DNA of 28,703 nucleotides from Cyanobacteria bacterium HKST-UBA02 (GTDB lineage Bacteria; Cyanobacteriota; Vampirovibrionia; Obscuribacterales; Obscuribacteraceae): contig JAGQHH010000472.1 in assembly GCA_020431945.1 (NCBI GenBank), forward strand, positions 1-28,703, written 5' to 3'. The notes beneath the pieces are model-generated. The model saw only the letters and a list, made by a program, of their open reading frames with translations, searched no databases and was not told the origin of the DNA. Shown here piece by piece: positions 21,152-28,703 of the stretch. Positions within the stretch are counted from its first letter, which is position 1. The number at the start of each line of letters is the position of its first letter. Position numbers and translations under genes: made by a program.

Positions 21152-23329
21152 ATGCAAGACGTGATGAGTCTCCTCTATCTGGCGCCCTTCGTTGTGGTGG
21201 GCGTCCTTCTGGCCGCGTGGCTGTTCCTCTGCATCAAGAACATCCGCTCGACCGAAATCGGTATCGTCGAACAGCGATACATCGGCAAGAAACTCCCGAC
21301 TGGTCGGGCGTATGCGCTTCCGGGCGAGATCGGCATCCAGGTGCGCTATCTGGATCCGGGCTTCCGCTTCCTCTTCTGGCCCTTCAAGCGCCTGGTGAAA
21401 CGACAGCCCTTCCTGGTGATCAACGAGAACCAGATTGGCATCGTCACCGCCACCGACGGCAAGCAGCTGGCTTCCGACCGCATCTTCGCGGACGACGAGG
21501 CCGGCGACAAGCACGACAACTTCCAGAACCCCATCGGCTTCTTCGAGGGTGAAGGCGTCCGCGGCAAGCAACTGCGCTTCCTCACCAACGGTACCTGGAA
21601 GATCCACCCCTTCCTGTTCCAGGTCCAGATGGTCAACAAGACCGTCGTCCCCGACGGCAAGGTCGGCCTGGTGACCGCCGAAGACGGTGCATCCCTAGAG
21701 CCCGGTCAGTTCCTGGCCAAGTCGGTCACCGGCCATGACTCCTTCCAGCGTCCGGAGCGCTTCCTGCGCCAGGGCGGTCAGAAGGGTCCCCAGATCGACA
21801 TCATCCGCCCCGGCACCTACAACATCCACACCGACATGTTCAAGGTGCAGGTGGTGCAGGCGGTCGCGATCGACAAAGAGCATGTCGGCGTCGTCGAGGC
21901 CAACGCCGGTCTGCCGCTCTCCAAGGGTGACGTCGTCGCTGCGACGCCGGACATGCCAACGCACAATGCCTTCCAGGACGGTCAGAAATTCCTGGATTCC
22001 GGCGGTATCCGCGGTCCGCAGGAGTCGGTCCTGGCTCCCGGTACCTATTACATCAACACCTTCCTGTTCGATGTGAAGACGGCCCCGCAGACGGTCATCA
22101 AGCAAGGTGAGGCCGGCATCCTGATCTCCAACCTCGGCAAGGACCCGGCGGGTCTCGAGGACGATCAGCCGCCATTCCCCGGCGCCTCCGACGACATCGC
22201 GCACAATTCGGAAGACCCCGAAGAGTCGCGTCTGAACAAGGGTGTCCGCCAGCGCCACGTGGTGCCCGAAGGCTATCGCGGCATCCAGAAGAACGTGCTC
22301 GGCCCGGGTAAGTACAACATCAACCCGCTCGCCTACTCGGTGGTGATCATCCCGACCACCACCCGCTCCATCGCCTGGACCGCCGAGAAGACCGACGAGG
22401 AAGACCGCTACTTCAACCCGTTCGCCGTCGTCTCGCATGACGGCTTCGAGATGCGGATCGAGATCGGCTGCCAGTATCGCATCCTGCCCGAGAACGCACC
22501 CTATGTGGTGCAGAAGCTCGGCTCGATCGCGGAGCTGGAAGCCAACGTCCTACATCCGCAGATTGACGGCATCGTCCGCGCTCAGGTCTCCAAGTCCATC
22601 GCCATCAAGTACCAGCAGAACCGCGCCGAGGAGCAGACCGCTGCCGAGGAAGCGGTGCGCGCCGACCTGGCCAAGTACCGGGTCGACATCGTCTCGGTGA
22701 TGATCCGCAACATCGTGCTGCCTGACGAGCTCATGAAGACCACGCAGCAGAAGAACCTCGCCAACCTCGAGGAGTCCATGTGGGACGCCAAGAAGGAAGC
22801 CGAGACGCGGCGTATCGAGTTCGAGCGCACCAAGGCCGAAGCCGACCAGCAGGCGCCTCTGATGAAGGCTCAGGTCGGCATCCAGATCGCCGATCACGAG
22901 GCGAAGCAGAAGGAGAAGCGTGCCCAGGGTACGGCTGCGCAGATCCGCATCGAGGCGGAAGCCGAAGCCGGCAAGATCAAGCAGGTCGGTGACGCCGAAG
23001 CGGGCGTCATCAAGACCAAGGGTGAAGCCACCGGTGACGCCTACGACCGTCAGGTCGCGGCTCTCACCGCCGAAGGCGTCTCGGCCATCGAGATCATCAC
23101 CCGCATCGCCGCAGCCAACCTCCGGATCACTCCGGACGTTCTGGTGTCCGGCGGAAACGGGGCCGGTGACAGCAACGGCCTCGTCCAGCTGCTCCTGGCC
23201 AACCTGGTCAAGCAGTCCCTGGACGGCGGCAAGACCATCACGGCGCCGGCTACGGTCGCTGCTACGGAGCCGGCTGCCGATGCCGCTCCTCAAGACGACT
23301 CCGCGGGCGCTGACGCGTCCAAGAAGTAG
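21152..23329 (+). CDS. membrane-anchored SPFH/band-7 protein with tandem N-terminal repeats
   Basis: This is a 725-residue protein. A transmembrane helix (residues 6-28) is followed by about five repeated units: roughly 34-90, 91-166, 167-240, 241-316 and 317-402. Each unit has the plan IGIVxAxDG (early), FQxxxxFxxxGGxxGPQ (middle) and PGTYxINxxxFxV (late); compare PGTYNIHTDMFKVQVV, PGTYYINTFLFDV and PGKYNINPLAYSV. Then come an SPFH/band-7 domain (about 403-535, RIEIGCQYRI, VVQKLGSIAELEANV), a long charged coiled coil (535-640, EESMWDAKKEAETRR, KQKEKRAQGTAAQ), a Gly-rich stretch and an Ala/Asp tail. SPFH proteins such as flotillin and stomatin oligomerise into membrane rings or cages. No nfeD is adjacent. 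Codons end almost wholly in C/G, suggesting high expression. The ATG at 21152 is preceded by AGGTAAAAAACT, a modest site. Confidence 0.85.
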   Translation: MQDVMSLLYLAPFVVVGVLLAAWLFLCIKNIRSTEIGIVEQRYIGKKLPTGRAYALPGEIGIQVRYLDPGFRFLFWPFKRLVKRQPFLVINENQIGIVTATDGKQLASDRIFADDEAGDKHDNFQNPIGFFEGEGVRGKQLRFLTNGTWKIHPFLFQVQMVNKTVVPDGKVGLVTAEDGASLEPGQFLAKSVTGHDSFQRPERFLRQGGQKGPQIDIIRPGTYNIHTDMFKVQVVQAVAIDKEHVGVVEANAGLPLSKGDVVAATPDMPTHNAFQDGQKFLDSGGIRGPQESVLAPGTYYINTFLFDVKTAPQTVIKQGEAGILISNLGKDPAGLEDDQPPFPGASDDIAHNSEDPEESRLNKGVRQRHVVPEGYRGIQKNVLGPGKYNINPLAYSVVIIPTTTRSIAWTAEKTDEEDRYFNPFAVVSHDGFEMRIEIGCQYRILPENAPYVVQKLGSIAELEANVLHPQIDGIVRAQVSKSIAIKYQQNRAEEQTAAEEAVRADLAKYRVDIVSVMIRNIVLPDELMKTTQQKNLANLEESMWDAKKEAETRRIEFERTKAEADQQAPLMKAQVGIQIADHEAKQKEKRAQGTAAQIRIEAEAEAGKIKQVGDAEAGVIKTKGEATGDAYDRQVAALTAEGVSAIEIITRIAAANLRITPDVLVSGGNGAGDSNGLVQLLLANLVKQSLDGGKTITAPATVAATEPAADAAPQDDSAGADASKK

Positions 23330-23345
23330 TCGACTCATCCTTTGC

Positions 23346-23376
23346 GGTGCCGCAGCGAAAGCTACGGCACCTCTTT
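23346..23376 (+). terminator. first of two tandem terminators after the SPFH gene
   Basis: GGTGCCG / CGGCACC encloses AGC-GAAA-GCT with a stable GNRA loop and is followed by TCTTTA. Confidence 0.75.
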
Positions 23377-23385
23377 ACTGAATTC

Positions 23386-23426
23386 GGTCGGGGGCTCCTC
23401 TCTGGGGCTCCCGACCTTTTCCTTTT
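23386..23426 (+). terminator. second terminator after the SPFH gene
   Basis: GGTCGGG / CCCGACC stem with a partially paired loop, followed by TTTTCCTTTT. Together with the preceding hairpin it firmly isolates the SPFH gene from the 23544 gene. Confidence 0.85.
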
Positions 23427-23543
23427 CCTGATTTACCACGATATACGATAGTATAGCTTTCGGACATGGTTTCCAGAAAGAGATTTCCGGGAACAGTTTC
23501 TTCGTAGGCACGTCTATGTCTTTATGCTTTCGGAGACCCGACC

Positions 23544-23876
23544 ATGATCATCCAGTCCATTTTCGCCTTGCTCTTTCTGGCGATCCTGGCTATTAACGTC
23601 CTTTCGATGGTCGTCTGGCTCTGGCTTCATCGCCTGGTCCTGACTTCGGCTGAAACGGTCTCGGCAAAGACCGCCCGCATCTATACGTCTTATCTTTTCG
23701 GCTCGCTCATGAAAGGACGATTCAACAATTCGCCCTCCGTGGCTACGGCCGGGATCCCTGATCGTGATCGGATTGTGCAAAACGTGCGTTCCTCCAGTCA
23801 GTATCCGTATGTGGCGAACCTCGCTGGAATAGTGAAGAATCTGCCTTTCAACCTGGTCTCCAGCATCCTGCCCTGA
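23544..23876 (+). CDS. small one-helix membrane protein, paralogue of the 16972 gene
   Basis: This 110-residue protein has a membrane helix at about residues 5-29 (ending MVVWLWLH), then YLFGSLMKGRF, PDRDRIVQNVRSS and YVANLAGIVKNLP. It aligns end to end with the 16972 product and is identical at about half of positions; the conserved cores are VVWxWLHxLVL, YLFGxLMKGRF and the DRD...QY segment. GGAG lies 8 bases before the ATG. It is preceded by two terminators and an AT-rich stretch (23430-23460) that could carry its promoter, so it is expressed separately from the SPFH gene. It ends 6 bases from the stop of the converging TPR gene. Family unknown. Confidence 0.75.
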   Translation: MIIQSIFALLFLAILAINVLSMVVWLWLHRLVLTSAETVSAKTARIYTSYLFGSLMKGRFNNSPSVATAGIPDRDRIVQNVRSSSQYPYVANLAGIVKNLPFNLVSSILP

Positions 23877-23882
23877 CAGCCT

Positions 23883-25046
23883 CTAGATCTTCTCGACTGC
23901 TGGTTTGGCCTTTAGCTCGGCAGCTTTGCGAGCATCCCTGGCGGATAGATCCTTTTTCCCGGCTTTGAGATAAGCTTGCGAGCGAGCCTGGTAATAGGTC
24001 CCGACATTGGGACACAAAGAAATGGCCTCGGTATAGTCGCTCACCGCAGCCTCGTAGTTCCCGAGAGCCATATAAGCGTCACCGCGTCCTTTGAAAGCTT
24101 CGTCATCGAATCCGTTTGCCTGGATAATCCTGTTGAAGTCGTCCCTGGCTACCTGATACTTGCCCAGCTTCATGGCCAGCTTGCCACGCTGGAAATAAGC
24201 TCTGAACTCTTTGTCTCTGCCGACTTCTATCGACTTGCTGTAGTCGTCATAGGCTCTTTTCAGGTCCCCGATCTGCTCGTAAAGACTGCCCCGGATAAGC
24301 CAGGTCTTGCTGTCGTGCGGATTGAGCTCGAGATAATGACTGGTGTCGACCAGAGCCTTGTCGTACTGCTTGAGCCCGCTGTAAATCATGCTCCTGTAGT
24401 GATAGAGCTTATCTTCATCGGGGGAGAGCTCGATTGCCTTGTTGAAATTCTTCAGGGCTTCTTTGTACTCTTTGCGAGCGCATTGCCAGACCCCCAGATA
24501 TTCGTAGGCATCGGAGCACTTTGGATCGAGTCGGATGGCAGTCTTCAAATCGTTGATACCAGCTCTGGTATTATCCTTGCTGGCGTCGACCTCGCTGCCC
24601 ATATAATAAGCCTTGGCTCTCAGGCAGTATGCATCGACCATCCGGGGATTGTATCTGATCGCCTGAGTGGTATCGGCCACGACTTTTCGAGGGTCTCTTT
24701 TGGATTCGTAGAGCTTCGCTCTCAAGAAGTAAGCGTCCGCATTTTTCGGATCGAGAGCGATCGCCCTGGTCACTTCCCCCAGTGCCTGATTCTTCCGACC
24801 CAGAGCATGATAAGCCCTGGCCCGCCCCAGATGAGCCTCGCCGGAGCGAGGATTGTCGACAGCAGCATACTCGAACTGTCTCAAGGCCTCCCGGTAGTCT
24901 TTCTTGTCCAGGGCGGCACGGCCCAGCTCCAGATGCCGGGAGCGATAAGGTCTGGACTCTTTCGCCTCAGCCCCAGAAGCAGACAGGCAGGCTAACAACC
25001 CTGCCAGGAGGGCTATCTCAAAATATCGCGACTTCAATCTCGCCAT
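23883..25046 (-). CDS. secreted TPR-repeat protein
   Basis: This is a 387-residue protein. A signal peptide (MARLKSRYFEIALLAGLLAC, then SASGAEA) is followed by about eight to nine TPR units covering most of the mature chain, for example DYREALRQFEYAAVDNP, RKNQALGEVTRAIALDP, EYKEALKNFNKAIELSP and NYEAAVSDYTEAISLCP. It is probably a periplasmic or outer-membrane scaffold. The ATG at 25046 is chosen for its signal peptide and the AGGAAAA site before it; it lies inside the end of the isoaspartyl peptidase gene (29-base overlap, different frame), so translation is likely coupled. The last part is basic (KKDLSARDARKAAELKAK). It converges on the 23544 gene with 6 bases between the two stops, so each gene's 3' end lies in the other's. 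Confidence 0.85.
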   Translation of the reverse strand: MARLKSRYFEIALLAGLLACLSASGAEAKESRPYRSRHLELGRAALDKKDYREALRQFEYAAVDNPRSGEAHLGRARAYHALGRKNQALGEVTRAIALDPKNADAYFLRAKLYESKRDPRKVVADTTQAIRYNPRMVDAYCLRAKAYYMGSEVDASKDNTRAGINDLKTAIRLDPKCSDAYEYLGVWQCARKEYKEALKNFNKAIELSPDEDKLYHYRSMIYSGLKQYDKALVDTSHYLELNPHDSKTWLIRGSLYEQIGDLKRAYDDYSKSIEVGRDKEFRAYFQRGKLAMKLGKYQVARDDFNRIIQANGFDDEAFKGRGDAYMALGNYEAAVSDYTEAISLCPNVGTYYQARSQAYLKAGKKDLSARDARKAAELKAKPAVEKI

Positions 25047-26055
25047 TTTTCCTGAGCACTCCTCGGAACATGCCTCTGGTATTGAATGGAGTGGCAAAAT
25101 TGCCCGAAGAATCGAGCACGATGACACCACCAGAGCCACCAGCACCACCCACCGAATCGAAGATCACCTTCTCGGCAGCCCCGGCAACGTTGCCGCCGCA
25201 GTGCTTGATCAACACGCTGATCTCGTGGGCAGCCACGCAACGCATGAAATACTCGCCATGCCCGGTAGCCGACACAGCGCAACTGCCATTGTCGGCAAAG
25301 GTCCCGGCGCCGATTATAGGCGAGTCCCCGACCCTTCCCGGGTCCTTTCCGGTAGTCCCGCCAGTGGATGTGGCCGCTGCGAGATTGCCTCCTTCATCCA
25401 GACCCACCGCGCCCACGGTGCCATACTTATGACTGCCACAGAACCATGGCGAGGCTCCATCGCCCTGAGACGCTCCGGTAGTCAGAGCGTCCACGCTTGT
25501 ACCGGTGCGGGCGGACTCTTTCTCAGCTTTGAGAATCCGCTCCAGATCCCGCCAGCTCTTCTGAGTGACGAAATAACTGGGATCGACAATTTTCAAACCA
25601 GCCTTCCGGGCCGTTTTACGCGCAAAGGCGTTCGCCCCCCTGCCGCAAAACAAAACGTGACTGCTGTGCTCCATCACAGCCCTGGCAGCCGTTATTGGAT
25701 TGCGCACGCAGTTGAGCCCGGTAACAGCTCCGCTGGACCCGGTGGCACCGTCCATGATCGCCGCATCCATTTCGACCTTGCCGGAACGGGTCAGACAGGA
25801 GCCTTTGCCGGCATTGAACAGGGTGGAATCCTCCAGGACCTTCACCGCCGCCACCACGGCATCCAGGCTGCTGCCTCCGGAGCTGAGGACCTTCTGACCG
25901 GCGCTCAGGGACTGCCGGAGCTTTTCCAGGCACTGCTTCTCCCTGCTGCCTTTGAGCTTGTCCGGATTGATCGCTCCGGCACCGCCATGAATCAAGAGAA
26001 CGGCATTCTTGCCGGACCAGACGGCTTTCTTCTTTCCGGTCGCTCTGTCTGTCAT
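25018..26055 (-). CDS. iaaA: isoaspartyl peptidase / L-asparaginase (Ntn-hydrolase, T2)
   Basis: This 345-residue protein has the plant-type asparaginase signatures: LLIHGGAGAI near the N-terminus (20-29), LEDSTLFNAGKGSCLT (74-89), MDAAIMDG (96-103), NPITAARAVM (119-128) and the autocleavage site KYGTVGAVGLD with the nucleophile Thr213, then GGNLAAATSTGG, RVGDSPIIGAGTFA and CAVSATGHGE. It should self-cleave into alpha and beta chains and remove isoaspartyl residues from damaged peptides or hydrolyse asparagine. There is no signal peptide, so it is cytoplasmic. The linker before Thr213 (about 165-205) contains the usual variable region. AAGGAG lies 3-4 bases before the ATG. The downstream TPR gene overlaps its 3' end by 29 bases. 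Confidence 0.9.
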   Translation of the reverse strand: MTDRATGKKKAVWSGKNAVLLIHGGAGAINPDKLKGSREKQCLEKLRQSLSAGQKVLSSGGSSLDAVVAAVKVLEDSTLFNAGKGSCLTRSGKVEMDAAIMDGATGSSGAVTGLNCVRNPITAARAVMEHSSHVLFCGRGANAFARKTARKAGLKIVDPSYFVTQKSWRDLERILKAEKESARTGTSVDALTTGASQGDGASPWFCGSHKYGTVGAVGLDEGGNLAAATSTGGTTGKDPGRVGDSPIIGAGTFADNGSCAVSATGHGEYFMRCVAAHEISVLIKHCGGNVAGAAEKVIFDSVGGAGGSGGVIVLDSSGNFATPFNTRGMFRGVLRKNGEIEVAIF

Positions 26056-26131
26056 GGGCTCCTTCCTGCGGTTTCCAGATCAAGTGTGAATCAAACCACA
26101 TTTCGCCCTATTTACCTATGGCTTGTAAAAC

Positions 26132-26156
26132 AAAAAATCCGAGCCGGGGCTCGGAC
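26132..26156 (-). terminator. intrinsic terminator of the 26180 gene
   Basis: On the minus strand GTCCGAGCC / GGCTCGGA with a minimal loop is followed by TTTTTT. It lies about 25 bases after the stop at 26180. Confidence 0.9.
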
Positions 26157-26179
26157 TTCTGATGCCTGCTTTTTCTAAA

Positions 26180-26611
26180 TCAGGCGATATTCTTCTCGAG
26201 TTCCGCCCAGTGCAGCTCGGTCTGTCTCTGCTTGGCTTGATTCTCCGGCGAGAGCTCCGCCATCATCATGGCGCCTACTGCGCCAAGCTTGGCAAATTCA
26301 GAGTCCTTGGTGACTTCGCTCTGATTGGCCATTTCGAACTTGCCGTCACCCTTCTCGGCCCCTTTCATGTCCATCACCGAATCGCCGGGGGGAAATCCCT
26401 GGCCTACCGGATCGGCAGCCTTACCGCCACCCATGGCGAGCATACCGTCCCGCAACTGGCGCACGCCTTCGTCCAGGCCATTCTTCTGGATGTCATCCAG
26501 AATATCGGTAAAAGGATTGCGATCACCGCCAAGCCCGGCTCCAGCATCGCTGGTACGGAACTGCTCGTTCATCGGAGCTTCGAAGACGTTGCTATGTCCT
26601 TGTGCAGACAT
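26180..26611 (-). CDS. small acidic protein of unknown function
   Basis: This 143-residue hydrophilic protein has no signal peptide or membrane helix. The first 40 residues are polar and Gly-rich (SAQGHSNVFEAPMNEQF, DAGAGLGGDRNPF). The middle has a helix (ILDDIQKNGLDEGVRQL) and a Gly/Met stretch, and the end is a helical charged region (FAKLGAVGAMMMAELSPE, TELHWAELEKNIA). The ATG at 26611 with a GGTGA site is favoured over a TTG-initiated longer frame at 26644. It is a single gene with its own terminator. Family unknown. Confidence 0.6.
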   Translation of the reverse strand: MSAQGHSNVFEAPMNEQFRTSDAGAGLGGDRNPFTDILDDIQKNGLDEGVRQLRDGMLAMGGGKAADPVGQGFPPGDSVMDMKGAEKGDGKFEMANQSEVTKDSEFAKLGAVGAMMMAELSPENQAKQRQTELHWAELEKNIA

Positions 26612-26737
26612 CGGGTCACCGTTGTGGGAACAATACGTACTCAATTAGACCACAGCCCCAGGCAATGTCAAGCGGATTTAATCTCGTCCAAACCTCTGGA
26701 AACCCGGCAATATCAACATTTTTCAGTTCTCTGGACT

Positions 26738-27619
26738 TCAAAGGCCCAGACCGTCTGACTGATTGCCAGCCAGATAGCTCCTTCTGCCCTGATTTTTCAG
26801 AGTGCTGGCAGGCAGGACCTTGAGCTCCACCAGACCGGCCTGGCAGGCGGCAACCACTGCCGGGTCACCGCCGGAGAGACGCATAGCCTTGTTGTAAGAG
26901 CTGATCGCCTCGTTGAGCATCAAATGGCTCTTATAAGCCTGGGCCAGCTGGAGATGGAGCCTGGCGTTGTCGGGCTGCCGGGCCAGATCGGCCTGCAAAA
27001 AAGGAATCCCCATCTCGCCGCGTCCGTTCTGGCAGGCCATCAGGGCCTCGGCTTTGCGAAAGTTATAAGCGAGCTCCACATCGTCCCTGGACGGCGGAGG
27101 CAGCGGCGGTCCCTGATAGCCGATCACTATGTGATTCACCCGGAAAGAATCGTGAGGCTGGATGAAAGCGATATGAGTAGTAGGAGAGACGGCGATTACT
27201 CTCGTGGGATAAGCGCGATGATCGAATGTCTCGCGATGTCCCGTGCCGAAGAGCTTCTCTACGTCCTTGAAAGTAATCTGGGAGTTCGGGACATTGATGG
27301 TGAAATTGGAGGCGGTGACGCTGCCGCTCAGGGGACCATTCTGATCGAGCTGGTATGCCACATGACGGCGGGGCTCCTGATACCAGAAATAAGTCTTCTT
27401 AGATAAAGCCCTCTGGGAGCGCCAGTTTTCGGGGAGGCCGATGAGATACTGGAGATAGCCGATATGCATGAGCTCCGGCTTGGTGGCGAGCTTTTGAATC
27501 AGAGCGAGGGTCTGCGGCTCCACCGCCGGCTGGCCGGCCAGAGCCCCTGCCGCGCTCGACAGAACCAGACTCAGGGACAGGCAGATCCCCAGAAAGATTT
27601 TGCTGCAGTTCTTAAGCAT
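26738..27619 (-). CDS. secreted protein with a small TPR domain
   Basis: This is a 293-residue protein. It has a signal peptide (MLKNCSKIFLGICLSLSLVL, ending near AGALAG). The mature first half (residues about 30-160) is an unknown domain with LMHIGYLQYLIGLPENW, KTYFWYQEPRRHVAYQL, NFTINVPNSQITFKDVEKLF and RVIAVSPTTHIAFIQP. A TPR-like segment (about 190-255) follows with FLQADLARQPDNARLHLQLAQ and LNEAISSYNKAMRLSGGDP, then a short tail. The ATG at 27619 is preferred (GAGG 9 bases upstream, compact signal peptide) over 27664. It is divergent from the prolyl oligopeptidase gene, with 115 bases between them. Confidence 0.7.
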   Translation of the reverse strand: MLKNCSKIFLGICLSLSLVLSSAAGALAGQPAVEPQTLALIQKLATKPELMHIGYLQYLIGLPENWRSQRALSKKTYFWYQEPRRHVAYQLDQNGPLSGSVTASNFTINVPNSQITFKDVEKLFGTGHRETFDHRAYPTRVIAVSPTTHIAFIQPHDSFRVNHIVIGYQGPPLPPPSRDDVELAYNFRKAEALMACQNGRGEMGIPFLQADLARQPDNARLHLQLAQAYKSHLMLNEAISSYNKAMRLSGGDPAVVAACQAGLVELKVLPASTLKNQGRRSYLAGNQSDGLGL

Positions 27620-27697
27620 GAATCCGGACCTCGTCGGAATTATACATAGAAAGCCGCACCCCATGACATCTTTCAGGATTTCTTAAATAGATTTAGT

Positions 27698-27703
27698 TAG
27701 AAT
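27698..27703 (+). promoter_or_regulatory. -10 element of the prolyl oligopeptidase gene
   Basis: TAGAAT (one mismatch to TATAAT) in an AT-rich stretch, 31 bases before the ATG. The -35 about 17 bases upstream (TTCAGG) is poor. Confidence 0.4.
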
Positions 27704-27734
27704 ACGCTCTTGCCATAAGACAAAGGAAAAGAGC

Positions 27735-28703
27735 ATGCGCAGAATTTTTCTGTCGATCATCTTGTCTGTCCTCTTATCCGGGGCAGCTAGTGCCGGGGAA
27801 ACACGCCAGGAAACAATCATGAAAACCAGGAGCTATCCGCAAGCAAAACAGGTCGACCAGGTCGACGACTATCACGGCAGGAAAGTACGTGATCCTTACC
27901 GCTGGCTCGAGGATCCTGATTCCCCGGAAACCCGAAAATGGATCGACCAGGAAAACGAGATCACCTCAGGCTTTCTAAAACAGATAAAGACCAGAGAAGC
28001 GATTGAAGAGCGCCTGACCGATCTCTGGAACTATGAGAAGTGCAGTGTTCCATTTTCGGAAGGCGGCAGACTCTTCTACTTCAAGAACACCGGCTTGCAA
28101 AATCAGGACGTGCTTTTCGTCAGGGACGGAGAAGCTGAGAAAGAGCGCATTCTCCTCGATCCGAACAAGCTCTCCGAAGACGGCACCGTCGCTCTGTCGA
28201 GCATCGACGTGAGTCAGGACGGCAAGCTGCTTGCCTACGGGATCTCGCGCTCCGGCTCGGACTGGCAGGAATGGTTCGTGCGCAACATCGAAACAGGAGA
28301 GGACCTCAAAGACCATATCCAGTGGGTCAAGTTCTCTTCGGCATCCTTCACCAGAGACGGCAAAGGATTCTTCTATAGCGCCTATGACAAGCCGGACGAG
28401 AAGACCCAGCTCCAGAAAACCAACTATTTTCAAAAGCTCTATTTCCACAAGATCGGCGACGAACAGGCCTCTGACACTCTGGTATACGAACGAAAAGATC
28501 AGAAGGAATGGGGTTTTTCGGGCTCGGTCAGCGAGGATGGAGACTATCTGGTCATCCATGTATGGAAAGGCACCGAACCGAAAAATCGGATCTTCTACAA
28601 GTCCCTGAAAGAACCGGAATCACCGGTCGTCGAGCTGCTCTCGAAAGCCGATGCGGAGTACAGTTATATCGGTAATCAGGGAACCACCTTCTGGTTTCGC
28701 ACC
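27735..28703 (+). CDS. prolyl oligopeptidase (S9A), N-terminal part (cut by window edge)
   Basis: 323 codons run open to the window edge. A signal peptide (MRRIFLSIILSVLLSGAASA, about residues 1-20) is followed by the S9A N-terminus: YHGRKVRDPYRWLEDPDSPE, TRKWIDQENEITSGFL and LTDLWNYEKCSVPF. Beta-propeller blades come next, with RLFYFKNTGLQNQDVLFVRD, SIDVSQDGKLLAYGISRSGS, FSSASFTRDGKGFFYSAYD and SGSVSEDGDYLVIHVW. The catalytic Ser/Asp/His domain lies beyond the window. The signal peptide implies a periplasmic enzyme that cuts short proline-containing peptides. AAGGA lies about 8 bases before the ATG at 27735, and a TAGAAT -10 lies further upstream. I see no internal stop. Confidence 0.9.
   Translation, partial: MRRIFLSIILSVLLSGAASAGETRQETIMKTRSYPQAKQVDQVDDYHGRKVRDPYRWLEDPDSPETRKWIDQENEITSGFLKQIKTREAIEERLTDLWNYEKCSVPFSEGGRLFYFKNTGLQNQDVLFVRDGEAEKERILLDPNKLSEDGTVALSSIDVSQDGKLLAYGISRSGSDWQEWFVRNIETGEDLKDHIQWVKFSSASFTRDGKGFFYSAYDKPDEKTQLQKTNYFQKLYFHKIGDEQASDTLVYERKDQKEWGFSGSVSEDGDYLVIHVWKGTEPKNRIFYKSLKEPESPVVELLSKADAEYSYIGNQGTTFWFRT

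Noticed and set aside
1..28703. tRNA genes, CRISPR arrays, insertion sequences or prophage integration genes
   Set aside because: No T-loop GTTCGA-type pattern in a cloverleaf, no regularly spaced repeats, no transposase or integrase motifs seen.

Overview
The window is a gene-dense bacterial chromosome segment of roughly 55-60% GC by eye. It carries about 30 genes on both strands, most with clear AGGAG-type ribosome binding sites and many with textbook intrinsic terminators. Signal peptides, an ExbD-type energy transducer, a heptose-1-phosphate adenylyltransferase and several secreted TPR proteins point to a diderm (Gram-negative) cell. The style (TPR-rich secreted proteins, TerC, isoaspartyl peptidase, many lineage-restricted small proteins) reminds me of non-photosynthetic Cyanobacteriota such as Obscuribacterales. 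That is a low-confidence guess: no rRNA or universal marker is present. I see no rRNA, tRNA, CRISPR array, insertion sequence or integrase.

Layout. 1-5,041 is mixed housekeeping: a truncated methylmalonyl-CoA epimerase behind a small secreted protein (minus), a secreted TPR protein (plus), a heptose adenylyltransferase and an adenosine-deaminase-like enzyme (minus), and an orphan ExbD (plus). 5,436-8,523 is a tight plus-strand operon: a NADAR-domain protein (ADP-ribose/N-glycosidase superfamily), an MFS exporter, a three-helix membrane protein, NadD (NAD biosynthesis) and an unknown protein. 8,615-12,393 holds an unknown protein, a two-PDZ S41-type protein that lacks both catalytic residues and ends in a cysteine-free thioredoxin-like domain, and a membrane-anchored thioredoxin with a CDPC motif. 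12,617-14,355 (minus) is a beta-CASP metallo-beta-lactamase-fold RNase with a 76-residue follower. Facing it across a 700-base structured intergenic region is TerC (15,054-16,004).

16,175-23,876 is the least ordinary part: a run of plus-strand unknown genes, several bounded by their own hairpin. It includes two paralogous one-helix membrane proteins (16,972 and 23,544), an 89-residue protein built from a duplicated motif, a CYTH triphosphate-tunnel protein paired with a Rossmann/SLOG-like protein, and a 725-residue membrane-anchored SPFH protein preceded by about five tandem beta-type repeats, an arrangement resembling major vault protein. 23,883-27,619 (minus) has a TPR protein overlapping an isoaspartyl peptidase, then two unknown or secreted proteins. 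The window ends inside a prolyl oligopeptidase (27,735 onward).

How the genes may work together (inference): the 5.4-8.5 kb operon links NAD synthesis with a putative ADP-ribose/N-glycoside hydrolase and an exporter. The 9.6-12.4 kb pair looks like an envelope PDZ scaffold with a thioredoxin partner. The 17-24 kb block may be a membrane-organising module built around the SPFH protein and nucleotide-handling enzymes.
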